DNA of 64,000 bases from contig CP084615.1 of the NCBI GenBank assembly GCA_025917655.1, forward strand, positions 1,860,001 to 1,924,000. The letters are read 5' to 3'. Each line of letters begins with the position of its first letter. Within the stretch, counting starts at the first letter, position 1. Position numbers and translations under genes: made by a program. Source of the stretch: Chlorella sorokiniana. Taxonomy: Eukaryota > Chlorophyta > Trebouxiophyceae > Chlorellales > Chlorellaceae. This document shows positions 42,199 to 53,830 of the stretch, piece by piece. Below the pieces are notes generated by a model. That model saw nothing but the letters and a program-made list of their open reading frames with translations, made no database searches and was not told where the DNA came from.

Positions 42199-44319
42199 TC
42201 AGAAGAGGGGCGGGCGTCCAGGTCCCAGCCCCCCAGGCGAGGAGGGTGCTGCGCCGGCTCCAGCGCCCCAGCCCCCAAACGCCTCGTCCGCCGCGGGCAG
42301 CATGCCGGGCGCAGCGCGGGCAGGTCCAGCAGCTCCCCGAAATCCGTGTGGAAGTGGTCGCTGTCCGAGTCGGAGCAGGGGGCGGGTGGTGGTGGTGGTG
42401 GGGCGGCGCCGCACCCCGCGCTGCGCGGGGGCCTGCAGCAGCGCGGGGCGCTGGGCGCCGCCGCCAGAGGCTCCCCCGCCAGCAGGTGCTCCACCCAGGC
42501 GGCGGCGCCGTCGCCGTCGGCGGGGGCGGGGGCCGCCGAGGCCCACAGCGCGGGGGGGCGGTGGGCTGGGAGGCCAGGGGCGGCGTGTAGGCGTGGGGGT
42601 GGGCGGGCAGGCTGTGCAGCGAGGCGTGGCGCAGCGGGTGCGCCGCCAGGGTGTGGGGCTGGAGGTGGTGCAGGTGGTGGGGCTGGTGCTGCGGCGCGGG
42701 CGGGTGGTGCTGCGTCACCACGTACTGCAGGCCCTGCTGCTGCCCCGCGTGGTACTGCACCGCCTGCCCCGCGTGGTACTGCACCGCCTGCTGCCCCGCG
42801 TGGTACTGCACGGCGGCTGCCGCGTGCGGCTGGAAGGCGGCGTGGGCGTGGGCGGCCAGCGCCAGGCTGGCGGCGTGGTGGGACTGGTGGTGCAGGTGGA
42901 GGTGGAGGTGGCCGCCCGCGGCTGACGCCTGGCTGTGCAGGGCGCCCATGCTGTGGCTGGGGTGGAGGTGGTGGGGGCGGGGCCGCCGCCGCCGCTCATG
43001 CTGCTGCCGCCCGAGGCGGGGAGGGCTGCCCGCCGCCGCTGCTGGCGGTGTCGAGGAGCAGGGCGGGGGCGCTGTGCCGCAGCGCCAGCTGGCCGCCCTG
43101 CATGTCCAGGGCAAAGGGCTGGCGGGGGTGGGGGCCCCCCGAGGCGGGGCGCGCAACAGCCACGACCTTCGTCGCCGCCTGGCGCCGCCGGTGTGCGGCT
43201 TGCAGCCTGCGCGCGGTGGCGATGTCGGCCGCCTTGCGAGGGTCCAGCTCCGCTTGGCTGCCCGCGGCAGGCTTCTGCGGGCGCCGCCGAGCCTTGGGCT
43301 CTGAGTCGCTGCCCGCCGCCACGGGGCGCGCCTCCTGCTGCTGCGCCACCGCCTGCCGCGCCTGCTGCAGCGGCACGCCGCCGACGCCGCTGGGCGCAGG
43401 GCGCCGCTGCCGCCTGCCTCCGCCTGGCGCTGCATCTCCGCCGCCACCTTGATGCGGTGCTTCTGCAGGTGGCTCTTGACCTGGATGGTGGTCAGCTGGG
43501 CGCCGTAGGCACCCATCCTCTGCAGAATGGCCTTGGGCTTGGCCTCCTGCGCGAACAGATGGATGGGTGCAGACAGGAGAAACCATGTAATCAAGCTTGC
43601 AGGTGGTGGTGGTCGGGCAGCTGTGGCCGCGTCGGCGCTGGCGGGGGCAGATTGCCCTGCAGCCAGCACCGAGCCTGCATTCCCACAGGCGGGGCGAAAC
43701 AGCCTTTGACACCATCGTTAACATTCCCATCGCAGGCAGCCAAGCCCCAATCCGTGAACAGGGCTTTTGAAGGAAACTAGATGGACTCCGTCGGAGGACT
43801 TGCCGGCTGGCGAGCTGGCTCATTCTCAGCCGGTCTCAAACACTTCACTGAACTGATTGATCCGAGGATTTGGGGCCTGGGAAAGCTGGCCCCCGAGCTT
43901 CCGCACACAAGCAGCAACATGCAGATCTGCTGCTGGGCAGCCTTCGGGCGACCCCGACAGCCTTCATTGTAGCATATGGAAGCAACGCCTGCTCACCCAC
44001 ACGCCTCCCGCTTGCTGCAAGGCTTTCAAAAACCGGGCCTCCAAGCTGCCCCTCCAGGATATCACGCTGCGCCCTCTCCCTGCAAGTTGTGAGCACAATT
44101 GAGTTTGTTAGAAGCGAGAATGCCAGTTGAAACGCTATCAGGGCGCTGCAAGGGCCCGCGGGGGCCGGACCCGCGGCTCGCCCTCTCCCCCAAACTCTGC
44201 AGGCCACTTTCGTGGCGCTCCCGCCCTGAAACCCCATCAGATGGGCGCCTACACTCACTAGAATCGTCTTCACTACTGCAGTCGACCTCCAGCTCCACCT
44301 CATCTTGAGAATCGGACAT
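42199..44319 (-). CDS. GARP/MYB-like SHLQK transcription factor, incomplete domain
   Basis: The exon ending its 5' side at about 43550 reads EAKPKAILQRMG, then LTTIQVKSHLQKHRIKVAAE, the C-terminal half of a GARP (G2-like) DNA-binding domain with the SHLQKHR signature. Downstream come a basic/Gln stretch (GVGGVPLQQARQAVAQQQEA), ARRRPQKPAAGSQAELDPRK, and a long His/Gln/Ala-rich region with VQYHAG repeats. An acidic motif HFHTDFGELLDLPALR near the end resembles an activation patch. The reading frame changes at least three times (about 43400, 43000, 42500), so the stop is uncertain: 42199 fits the tail GWGAGAGAAPSSPGGLGPGR, 42060 or 42119 are alternatives. The N-terminal half of the domain (W-x-x-x-L-H) was not found. 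A small acidic exon at 44259-44319 (MSDSQDEVELEVDCSSEDDS, good GTGAGT donor) may be the first exon of this gene and sets the upper limit given. Confidence 0.6.
42741..42816 (-). repeat. Three tandem 24-27-bp coding units (VQYHAGQ)
   Basis: The unit TGCCCCGCGTGGTACTGCAC (plus strand) recurs at about 42741, 42765 and 42792. On the minus strand it encodes Q-Y-H-A-G-Q repeats in the GARP gene, so it is a young in-frame expansion. Confidence 0.85.
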
Positions 44320-44767
44320 GGGTTCCTCCTCCGACTCCACTGAGCCCCAACTTTGCCGAGACCGCTTTCCCTAAGCTCCATAATAGACCGGGCTGTCCCA
44401 AACACCCCAAACGCTGCTGGGAGTCAGTGACGGGACAGGGAGAAGGTCCCCGTGATGTGGGCGAGGGTTGTACTGCCAAGGTACAGCGCGTTTTTGCGTG
44501 CTTGATTGCGAACTCCGGGCATCCCGCGCGTGTCTCATTTGATTGCAGGGTGTGTTAGAGCACTGGTGTTTACTGTGCGATGTTGCTAGCGAGCTGCCGC
44601 TGAGGGTTGGGTGGGCTACCGCTAGGAAGTGGTTGAATTAGCAGAACGGAGACAGGCGATCCTGCATATATTGAATGATTTCAGAGCTGCGTATGCATAG
44701 GCTGAGGCCCTGAACAAGCTGTTCTGCGTCGGGGCGGCACCGCAGCGGCAGCGACCTGTCAGCAACC
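44320..44767. other. Intergenic between candidate divergent starts
   Basis: 448 bp between the acidic first exon (minus, 44319) and the glycosyltransferase start (plus, 44768). It should contain the glycosyltransferase promoter. No motif is singled out. Confidence 0.4.
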
Positions 44768-47404
44768 ATGACTGGATTGAAGCTTGTGCTGCTGAGCATC
44801 GAATTCGACGCGGGCACGTTCTCTGGCAATGGCGTGTACGCTTGCAGCCAGGTGTGCGGGTGCCTTGATCAGGAGGATGCTGGGGAGGCGGTGCGACATG
44901 AAGTGCTTAGCCGCGTCCCACCCCCATCCCACACAGTGTGCCGCCCCTGCAGGCGCGGGCCCTGGCTCAGCTGGGCCATCAGGTCCTGGTGGTTGCAGGC
45001 GCGCCGCCAGGCCACAGTAACGACTGCGGCGCAAAGCTGGAGGGCGGCGGTGGCGGGCAGCGCGTGGTGCATGTGAGGGAGGCGGAGCCGCGGGCTGCCC
45101 AGCCGGACAGGCCTCTCATCTCCCGCTCATGACACTGCTATGCTCCCACACTCCATCCAACTTATCCACACAGCCCTGCACACCCGCAGGTGGAGCTGCC
45201 CGTTTGGGGCTGCCTGGATGCGGGGTGCGCGTGGCGGGAGTTTGCAGCCGGCTCGGCAGCACCCGACGTGGCGGCCAAAGTGGCGGCGTTTGGCGCGTGC
45301 GCTGCGCTGGGGGTGGACTGGCACAGCGTGGGCGCGTACGAGGCTCTGCAGGCGGCGCTGCCCCCTGCCACCCTCCCCCTTTGTCTACCTCAACTACAGG
45401 CGAGGCGGCTGCGCTTGCTTTGTTCGTCGCAGATGCAGCAGGAAGCAGCTGAGGCAAGCCACGCCGCCGCAGCGGCGGGCCGCCGTGTGACCGCCTGCCG
45501 CATGCAACTGTCTGGCATGGGAAGCATCCCAGCTGGTCGCTGCGCTTCATCGTGCCCCCTCCCCAACCTCCCTCACTCCCCCACGTCCCTCACGTCGCAG
45601 GGTGTACCACCGCACTGCCGGCCCTGCTGAGCTGGCGGTCATCGAGGATCGGGAGGCAGCCGCGCTGCGCTGCGCCGCCGCCTCCCTGGTCCTGTCCCGT
45701 GCCGATTCCGAGTACCTGCGGCGCCACTTCCCCGCAGCCGGCACGGCGCCCTTGCATGTTCTGCTGCCCGCGCTGCGGGCTGACGTGGCGGCGCTGCCGC
45801 CGCCGCCCGCCCTTGCGGAGGAGGCAAGCAGCGGCGGCGGCGAGGCTGCGGCGGCGTGGGCCGCGGGGCGCCGCCACCTCACCTGCTGCGTGCGGCTGTC
45901 CCCAGAGAAGGAGGCGCACCGCTTCGTGGAGCTGCTGGAGGAGCTGCAGGGCCGGGGGCGCTGGCGCGGCTGCGCGTGGTGCCCGCCATGTGCGGCGCCG
46001 GCTGGGGCTCCGACTACGGGCGGGGGCTGCGCCAGCGCCTGGAGCAGCACGTGCCGCAGGTGTTTTGGGGGTGCAGGGTGGGTGGGTGCAGCGCATGTGC
46101 TGGGGCGGGCAGCGCATGTGTGCCGCGGGCAAGCCTCGGTCTTCTGCGTGCTTCAGCCCAGCCGGCAGCAGCGACCGTCTTGAGCTCCCTCCCCCTCAGT
46201 TGACATACCTGCCGCTGCGCATGCCCCCCGCCCCTTTCCGTCTGGGTGTTGCAGTGCGTGGTCCACGAGTGCTTCATGGGCCCCGCTGAGCTGGCCCGCC
46301 TGTACGCAGCCACCTTGCTCAACCTGCACCCGCCCACGTGAGATCAAAACGGGAGCGGGACGGGGGTTGGAGAGCGGGGGGGCAGCGAGGGGGCGTTCAT
46401 TGCTCAGCACTTGCCAGCATATGTGTCTGTATGTGTGAGTGGGGGTAGTGGGGGTTGCGCGGGGGGTCCTGTGTGGACGCTGCAGGACGGGGCCCCGCCT
46501 CCTGGCGAGGCAGCTTCTTCATCGGCTGCTGTGCCCGCCCCGCTGCGCCGCCGCAGTTACGACGCGTACGGCATGACGGTGGTGGAGGCGGCGTCGCAGG
46601 GTGGGTGCGAGTGTGTGTGTGTGTGTGTGTGGTGGGATGGCTGCTCGCTGGGTGCTGCTGGCAGGACTCCGGGCATGCGCTGCCGGTGACCGGCTTGGCG
46701 CGCTGAATGCATCGCAACAGTAGTGCCTGTCTATGCTCCAAACCCCAACCACCCACCCAGCCCCATCCCCTGAGCCCACCCACCCTCTGGTGCAGGGGCG
46801 CCCAGCCTGGTGCAGGGCGGCGGCGGCGTGGGAGCCACAGACCTGCTCAGTGGGGAGGGCGGCGAGGTGCTGCTGTGTGACATGGACCAGCCGGTGGCGG
46901 CGGTGAGCGGCCGCTAGGGCTTGTGCTGCCGGCTGTTCCCATCGGTTGCCGGGTGCTGACGCTGGCTGCCAAGCCAGCTGCGTCCCTCCATCGCCACAGA
47001 AAATAGCAAGCAAACAGAAACAGGAATCAGCCTGAGGCACATGCGCACCGCCCTAACCTCCCTTTTTCCCGCCGCAGCTGGCAGATGCAGTGGAGGCGCT
47101 GCTCGGCGACCAGGCACGACTGGCAGCTGTGGGGCGCGCAGCCATGGCCAAGGCCCGCAGCTGGACGGAGCGCGACAATGCTGCCGCCCTGGTGCGGCAT
47201 GTGCAGCACGCTTTGGCAGGCGGGGGCAGGAGTGCGCAAAGGTGGCGGTGGCAGGCCAAGCTGCCTGCTCGTCAAAACAGGGTGCGACGCACTCACCGTG
47301 ATGTGCACATGGGCAGTTGCAACTCATTGATTGTACTATTTCAGCTGCGCTGTGATCTTGTTTGCAAGACATCCAAAAGAAGCCCCCCAGCAGTCGTTCA
47401 GTAG
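44768..47404 (+). CDS. Glycosyltransferase, family 4-like (GT-B fold)
   Basis: Nucleotide-sugar-dependent glycosyltransferase. It starts MTGLKLVLLSIEFDAGTFSG at 44768. The N-terminal Rossmann part includes ARALAQLGHQVLVVAGAPPG. Middle exons give VELPVWGCLDAGCAWREFAA, FVYLNYR, VYHRTAGPAELAVIEDREAA and SLVLSRADSEYLRRHF. The C-terminal nucleotide-binding half has HLTCCVRLSPEKEAHRFVEL (the CVGRLSPEK-type motif), RLYAATLLNLHPPTYDAYGM and TVVEAASQGAPSLVQGGGGV (the E of the GT4 EAMA-like motif), then GATDLL and LADAVEALLGDQARLAAVGR. No membrane segment is seen, so it is probably cytosolic. The sugar and acceptor are unknown. Introns are short, and one begins with a (GT)10 tract at 46611. Frame changes near 45370 and 45960 are likely indels. 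The last exon may end before 47404. Confidence 0.8.
46611..46630. repeat. (GT)10 microsatellite in glycosyltransferase intron
   Basis: It starts about 10 nt after the 5' splice site that follows VVEAASQG. Confidence 0.85.
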
Positions 47405-47712
47405 TGGTTCTGACAATCAAACTGTGGGCCCTCAAGGATCGCCTCGACTTACAGCAGACCAGATGCACAGGCAGGGGGCGGAGCGGAGAAGGGCATGATC
47501 CAGAACCATGGAGGCACACACATCGACAGGCAGAGCACGAGACACTTTCAGGCGCAGGTCGCACAGCGCTCCATGCTGCGCGTGCAGCTGTGCCTGCGCC
47601 GCCGCAGCCGCAGGCCACCCCGCGCCATGCCGGTCAGGCGGCAGCGATGGTGCCTGGCCGCAGCGGCCCTGCCGTTGTTGGGGCGGGCGCCCTTGCTGAC
47701 AGACTCGCGGGG
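47405..47712. other. Convergent 3' region, no gene seen
   Basis: 308 bp between the glycosyltransferase end (+) and the small unrecognised gene (-). Nothing notable. Confidence 0.45.
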
Positions 47713-48612
47713 CTACAGCCAGTCATAGTAGCCCACAGACAGCACCTCGTACGTGATTGCGCCGTCGGCTGCATCGCTGACCTGCAGGCAGCTGGAGCGC
47801 ACAGCGCACCCTCAGCACGCACGCAGGCTGCCGCCCACCTGGGTGCAGGGGCGCAGCAGGGTGGCGCGGCCCGCCCAACGGAATCTGCATGCTGCATGCA
47901 CTTACCACGCGGATGACGGTGGCGTCGGCGTCGCCGCGGACGGCCCCGTCCTCCAAGATGGGCCGCGCCAGCAGCGGCTCCACCAGCTCCTTCACCGGGT
48001 GTCCTTGACCCGCACCTTCTCGCCAACTTTCAGCCCAGATACCTGAGTGCTGCCATGCCTCTTGCACCCAAGCCCCTCCAGGAAGTCCAGGCTGGGCCTG
48101 AGCTTGACGGTGCCCCGCCCCCCCCCGTTCCAGATTGGTGAGCGAGCCAGCGGCCAAGGCAACGTGGGTTGCCCAAGAGATCTTCGAACGCCCTCTCTTC
48201 TTGAGGGCCACCTTGCCACCCTGCACAACAGACAAGGGAGCAGGGTGAGGCTTGGGCAACCCCAGGGCAGCGGGCGGCCAGCTGGGCAGGCGCGCAGCGC
48301 ATGGCGAGCCCTGCCGCCAACACAGGCAAATGGGCGCGCGCGCTTGAGCCGCGCGGAAATTGGGAAGCACAAGAATGCAGCCCACCGATGAGCAGCAATC
48401 GCAAACCACCATGCCCGCTGCCCAGAGAAGGCGCCAAACTTGAAGAGCATGCTCCCCACCTCGATGCGCATGAACGCGACCACCGGCCCCAGCTCTCCAA
48501 CGGTCGGGCCAGCCTCGCCAGGCAGTGCGAGCAACAGCTGCGCCTTCCTCTTGGGGCGGGGACTGCGTGCCTTGCTTGCCCTGATCCTCCGCCGCTGGAC
48601 GTTGGCGACCAT
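47713..48612 (-). CDS. Unrecognised small protein, possibly basic and soluble
   Basis: I do not recognise this family. Three exons are visible on the minus strand. The first, from an ATG at 48610-48612, is basic then hydrophobic (MVANVQRRRIRASKARSPRP, TVGELGPVVAFMRIEVGSML, FKFGAFSG). A middle part reads GGKVALKKRGRSKISWATHV, ALAAGSLTNLE, then, after a frame change at a G/C run near 48118-48126, VKLRPSLDFLEGLGCKRHGS and VSGLKVGEKVRVKDT. After another shift near 48000, PVKELVEPLLARPILEDGAV and DATVIRV follow. The last exon 47713-47781 is in phase: VSDAADGAITYEVLSVGYYD, WL-stop. The clean donor (GTG|GTAAGT) and acceptor around the last intron argue that it is a real gene. The start could lie in an earlier exon. 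GEKVRVKDT hints at a small beta-barrel, but this is only an impression. Confidence 0.5.
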
Positions 48613-49542
48613 TGGCCCTGGGAGTTTGACGCAGTGGAGCGGGAGATACAGGTTGTGGGCGCCCAGTTCACCTCAAACCACCTCAAGGCAGCCTTGTTTC
48701 ACCTCAAATAAGGTGTCTGGATGTGACACCCCCGTGTCACGTGTCACACCCGGTGACACCCTGTGACGGAGGTGTCACCCCCCGCTCCTGGTGACAGGGG
48801 GTGTCACCCCCTCCCTGGTGGAAATCACTTCTAGACACCCCATTTCACCTCAAGTCACCCCCAAGTTACCTGAAGACACCCCACGCCCTGCGCCCACGCA
48901 GCACTGGGCGGCGGCAGCCGCGACGCCAGGAGCTGCAGGGCTGGGCGTGGAGGTCGCAGCCGAGTGATCATGGCCACCTGAGATCCTCAACCTCATCTTT
49001 GAAGTCGTAGCCGCGCTCCTTGAACACTGGGCACTTCCCTGCCATCCCGCCCGGCCTTCACACCGCTTGCTATGCCGTTTCGAGACCACATCGGGGTGCA
49101 GAGAAGCGAAAGAAGCGAACTGCACCAAATACCACACGCGAAGCTGCTCTCTTCATGCATGACTGGCATGGCGGCGGCATTGTGTTGGCAGCACAGCGAA
49201 GTGCACAGCATCGAGAACACTACCCAAGCTACAAAAGCAATCATGCACCAGTGAAGTGACGTTTTGCCAGCATGCCACAAATCATGCACTTGCTGGTCCG
49301 TATGCGCCCTACATGCATGCCACTGCATCGGGTGGTTGCGTGCAGCTCTGCGAACGCCGCCGGTGGTGCGGCGTCCATCTGTGCTGCACAGCTACGAGGG
49401 AGCAACACCTGTTCCAGCAATCGTTCAGCAGAGGTTCTGATCTTTTCGATGCCAACATCATGACACAAAGAAGTCAAACTTTCGGTGGACGCCACGCGCA
49501 CAGCCCTGCCCCGGCAAGGAGGGCCTCTTCGCGTGGCCGCGC
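48613..49542. other. Intergenic with a GTGACAC/GTGTCAC repeat patch
   Basis: About 930 bp between two minus-strand genes. 48660-48870 is a degenerate repeat cluster. The rest, to 49542, contains frames without family resemblance and should include the 3' UTR of the acyl-peptidase gene. Confidence 0.5.
48660..48870. repeat. Degenerate cluster of GTGTCACC/GGTGACAC and TTTCACCTCAA units
   Basis: Within about 210 bp, GTGACAC or its reverse complement GTGTCAC occurs at least six times, with further partial copies (GTGACGG, GTGACAG), mostly spaced by 8-20 bp. TTCACCTCAA occurs at about 48666, 48699 and 48843, and AGACACC/GGTGTCT form inverted partners near the two ends. The copies are too diverged for a simple tandem repeat. 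The patch is just upstream of the unrecognised minus-strand gene. Confidence 0.65.
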
Positions 49543-52500
49543 TCACAGGAAGCGCTTGAGCCACCAGGCGGCGTTCAGCCACTGCTCAAACTCAGTCTGG
49601 GGGCGGTCCAGGGCGTGGCTGTCCTCAGGGAACACAATGACGCGCGACTCGGGGCGTCCCGCCGCTTCCTGCGCACAAGCGGGCCGCAGGGGTGACCGGC
49701 TGCCTGGTACCGCGGCTGGGAAACAAGGAACAAAGGCCACAGGACAGCAAATACGTGCCTGCTGACACCATGCTCACGACCCCCCGCTTGTGTGCCTGCT
49801 CCCTCAGGCCCTGCCCTGTAAACGTGCTGAACCGCACAGCCCAGCCCTCGGCGTACCAAACTATACACACAGCCGCTGCAGGCGAGCCCCCTGTGAGGTG
49901 TATCAACCCAGCCGGGCGCCCACCCACCTCAGCGCGTTGATGTACTGCTTGGCGTCGTCCATGGGCACCCGCCGGTCCCTGGCCCCCAGCATGAAGAACA
50001 GGGGGCGCGCACCTGGGTGCATGGGGGCGTGTGTGGGTGTATGGTGGGGGCAGAAGGGGCAGGGGGTCAACAGTCAGGAGCACCTACAGCAGGCGCTCAC
50101 GCGGAGGACAGCTCCTGGCCATGCAAGGCCGCCCCAACAGGGCCCCACCTTGTGCACGTGCGCGATGGGCGACACGCTCCAGAAGCGCTGGATGTCCTCC
50201 GCCGTGGGGCCCGCCCCCGCCCGCTTCTTGCCCTCCTCGGTGCCCCACGCCTCCACAAACGTCCAGTCGGGGATGTCGGAGACTGGCGGCAAGGACAATG
50301 GCAAGCAGGGGGAGCAGCTGGTTGTGATAACCAAGGTTGACAGAGACGCACGTGAGCGCTGGGCCGTAAACGCAGCTGATGACCGCTATGCATGGCTTGG
50401 GCGGCTGCTGACCTTGGTACGGCCGTTTGTTCCCGCCTCACAGGCAGGACCCAGGCAAGCTGTGGTGCCACCGCCAGCCCACCGGCCCCCAAGCCTTTTC
50501 CTGGCAGGGCGTGTCCACCCAACGCGCCCCTCACCGTGCACCATGAGCGAGATGTCGCAGACCGGGTTGCGTAGCACGGCACACTTGAAGCGTTCGGGGT
50601 GCTGGCCCACCAGGTGGCCGGTGAGGAAGCCGCCGTGGGAGCCGCCAATGACGGCCACGCGCTCGGGGTCGGCCAGCCCTGCCCCGGAGGGAAAGGAGGC
50701 TTGCGAATGAGCGCAGAGGGAGAGCCCAATCAGATCCAACCAGATGCTGCTCCGCCATGGCACCGCTAGTGCCTCCCGGCTCCCCCTCGCTTTCGTGGCA
50801 TCCCGCTCCGCCGCTCCCCCGCCTCCCCCGCCTCCCCCGCCCCACCCGCATCCACCGCCGCCTGCAGGCTGGCCAGGCAGTCGGCCACGTCGGCGGTGCC
50901 GATGCGCCCGGGCAGCGACTGGATGGAGGCCTCGCCGAAGCCGGTGGAGCCGCGGTAGTTGAGCAGCACCACGTTGTAGCCTGGGGGTGGGGGGTGGCCA
51001 CAGGAGGGGTGGATGAGGCGAGAAGGTTGTTTTAGGTTTGTGTGTGGAAGTGTATATGTAGTTGTGTGTGTTTGTGTGTGTTTTGCATGTGTATGTTTTT
51101 TGAGAGGGGGACAGAATACGTGCGCAAGTTCGCGTGCGTTGTGGTTGGGTCGGGAGGTCGACAAGGTGGTGGTCACCCAGGTGGCAGGTGGCGCGTGGAG
51201 AGCGGCGGCGCCTGCTCGGCACCAGTGGCGGCCGACTGCTGGCTGCCCGCCGGCTGGACGCTCACCCAGGGACACGAGGTAGGTGAGGGGCATGAAGTAC
51301 TGGGACAGGTAGGCGCTGTGGGGGCCGCCGTGGGGGTGATGACGGTGGGGGGGCGGGGGCCGGGCGGGCGGTGCTGCACGGCGGGCGCAGGCGGGGGGTT
51401 GGCAAAAGCGCAGCCGCGCGCCGAACAATCCTACTTCCACTGTTGGCAGGCAGGCTGCGTGAAGGCCGCGCAGAGCGGGCAGCCGGGAGCCGCGCCATGC
51501 GCAGCGCATCAGCCTGCAGCTTCCGCTCGGCTCCCAGCCCAGCCCGCGGCCGCGCCCTCCCCACCCAGGGCCCCCACCTGTGCAGCACCACCGCCTCAAA
51601 GCCGACCTCCAGCGGCGGCAGCGGCGGCGCCACCTGCAGCACGCTGGCCGTCAGCCCGCCCAGCGCCTCCCGCACCGCCGCGGGGTACCCCTGGCGGTCG
51701 GCGGGCGGCAGCGGCAGCGCGCTCCAGCCCCAGGCCTGGGCTGCGGGCGAGTCGGCCTCCGCTGGGGGCAGGTGCGCGGCGTAGAGTGCAAAGGGCTGGG
51801 CGGGGGTGCTCTCACAGGCCAGCACCCAGCCGTCGGCCGCCGCCACCAGCGACCATGAGGCGCCGTTGGCGGGCGTGACGCGGGCCACGCCGCCGCTGCG
51901 CACGTCCACGGCAACCACGGCGGCCAGGCTGCACGCAGGGGGCGGGCGGATGGGGAGAGGAGGGCCTCAAGGGCTCTGTCACTAACAGGCGCAGCCCAGG
52001 ACGTTGTTGCTCACACCCAGCAGGTTTGCAGCCTTGGCTAAGCGAGCAGCAGCCGTGCCGCCCGCCAGCGCCCAGCGTGCCCCCCCCTTCCCCACCTGCG
52101 CCACTGCGTGGTCAGCAGCAGCGTGTGGCTGCCGGGCAGGAAGGGCTGCTCGGGCAGGGAGGAGCAGTAGAGGCCGGGAAAGTCGTCGGGGCTGGCCGGC
52201 TTCCACACCGTGTCCACAACTGCTGGGGGGCAGGGGTGGGGGTGGGTTGGGGCTGGTTTAGCAGCGCCAGATGACGTCTTAGAGGCAGCCCCACGTCAAC
52301 GTGGAGCCAGGAAGCGGCGCAGAGTGAGCGGGGTGCCAGGGCGGCATGCGAGGCCGCACCCACCGGTGGTGGGCGGCGGCAGCGAGCCGCCGGCCAGCGC
52401 GGGTGCGGCGTCCGCCCAGGCCAGGCGGTGCAGCGTGGCGGTGGCGTTGTGCACGCCGCTGGCCACGGCGTTGTGCTGGCTGAGGAAGACCAGGGAGGCG

Positions 52501-53830
52501 CCATCGGGAGAAGCGCGGGAGAAGGCGCTACCCAGGGAGGGCGTCAGGCAGGTGGCGGCGGCGGCGGCGCCCTCCCGCGGCGGCCAGGGCACCGCCTGCA
52601 GGCTGCAGGGGCGGTTGTAGCAGTGCACCACCCCCAGGCGCTGCGGGAAGTTGGGCCAGGCCAGCTCGCTCTGGTGCTGCCAGCACACAAACACGAGCGC
52701 CGTGCCTGCGTCACCCGGCGGGGGCGGGGGGGGCGGCCCTCGGGGGCGGGAGTGAGCCGAGGCTTGGGCAAGCGAGGCCGGAACGTCGCGCCGCTGACAC
52801 AGTGCGGTTGGCACGGGGACAGGAGCCCTTGCAGCCGGCAACGTGCGCAGCGCTCTCCTGGCAGCCAGCCGCGGCACGGCGTGAGCACACAGCCAACCGC
52901 GCAGCAGGGCCTCACCGCCGGGCGCCCACGCCGGCTGGCCGCAGCTGCAGTCCGAGGGCAGGCCGGGGACCGGGTGCACCCCCTTCCTCGCAGTCCAGCA
53001 CAAACAGGGTGGGCGGCCTCTTGCCTGCAAAGGAAAGGGAGGCAACAGCTCGGCCGAAGAAAGAGGGCAGGCGGGCCCGCAGCGCGCGCAGCCCCGTTGC
53101 TTTCTTTGTGCAGGGCAGGGCAGCGCCCCAAGCCCACCCCCTCACCCGTGTTCAGCTCGCCCCAGTCCTCGGCCCACTCGCCCTGCCCCCGCCAGCCCTT
53201 GGGCGCCGCTGCCCCCTCAACCCGCTTTCCGTCGGCGCCCGGCGGAGCGCCACCCCACTCGGGCGTGCGCGTCGGCGGCGGCGCCTCCGCCACGTATGCC
53301 ACCCGGCTTTCATCGTGGGACCAGGCGGCACCTGCATGCAGCGCAGGCAGTGCAGGGGTCGGCAGAGTCGGGGGTGGCCAGCAGGCAGCAGCGCAGCACA
53401 GCGCAGCACAGCACAGCGCCGCCACCGGCCTGAGCTGAAGAAGCCGTCGTTGCAGAGGGGCCCGTGCAGCGCCCTGGGCACGTGCAGCTCCCTCAGCAGG
53501 CGGCCGCGGTCCCACAGCTCCAGCACGGCGGCGCTGTCGCCGCTGCCGGGCGCGCGCCACCAGCAGGCGGCGGCCAGAGGGCGAGGGCGAGTGCAGCAGC
53601 ACGCCCTGCTGCTCCGCGGGCAGCGAGGCATCGACCTCCCCCGCCTCCAGCACCGCCTCGTTCAGCAGGAAGCTGGTGAGGTACTTGCGCTGCGCGTTGG
53701 CGGGCAGGTTGCGCTGCTGCAGCTGCAGCGTGACGCGCACGCCGTCGTGCGTGGCGGCGGGGAAGGCCCAGCCGCGGCCCAGCGACGGCAGGGAGGAGAA
53801 GGCCTCCAGCAGCGCCGCCTCCGCCTCCAT
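49543..53830 (-). CDS. Acylaminoacyl-peptidase (prolyl oligopeptidase family S9)
   Basis: Serine peptidase that removes N-acylated residues from peptides. An N-terminal beta-propeller is spread over many exons, starting MEAEAALLEAFSSLPSLGRG at 53828-53830, with RNLPANAQRKYLTSFLLNEA. The C-terminal alpha/beta hydrolase includes YNVVLLNYRGSTGFGEASIQ, GRIGTADVADCLASLQAA, and the Ser nucleophile in RVAVIGGSHGGFLTGHLVGQ. It continues with NPVCDISLMVHG, DIPDWTFVEAWGTEEGKK and PLFFMLGARDRRVPMDDAKQ (the Asp of the triad). The His is in VIVFPEDSHALDRPQTEFEQ, then WLNAAWWLKRFL-stop (49543-49545). The triad order Ser, Asp, His and spacing match plant AARE. Upstream in-frame stops support the start chosen. 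An intron near 51050-51110 is very GT-rich on the plus strand. Frame changes near 53140-53200, 52300 and 51900 are probably indels or missed exon edges. Confidence 0.87.

Noticed and set aside
41629-43452. 607-codon plus-strand frame opposite the GARP gene
   Set aside because: Low-complexity Gly/Ala/Arg translation of a GC-rich repeat-bearing region; the minus strand carries the SHLQK motif.
48993-49328. 111-codon minus frame with hydrophobic stretch
   Set aside because: Cys/Trp/His-rich composition, no homology pattern and no splice context; likely random in a less GC-rich spacer.
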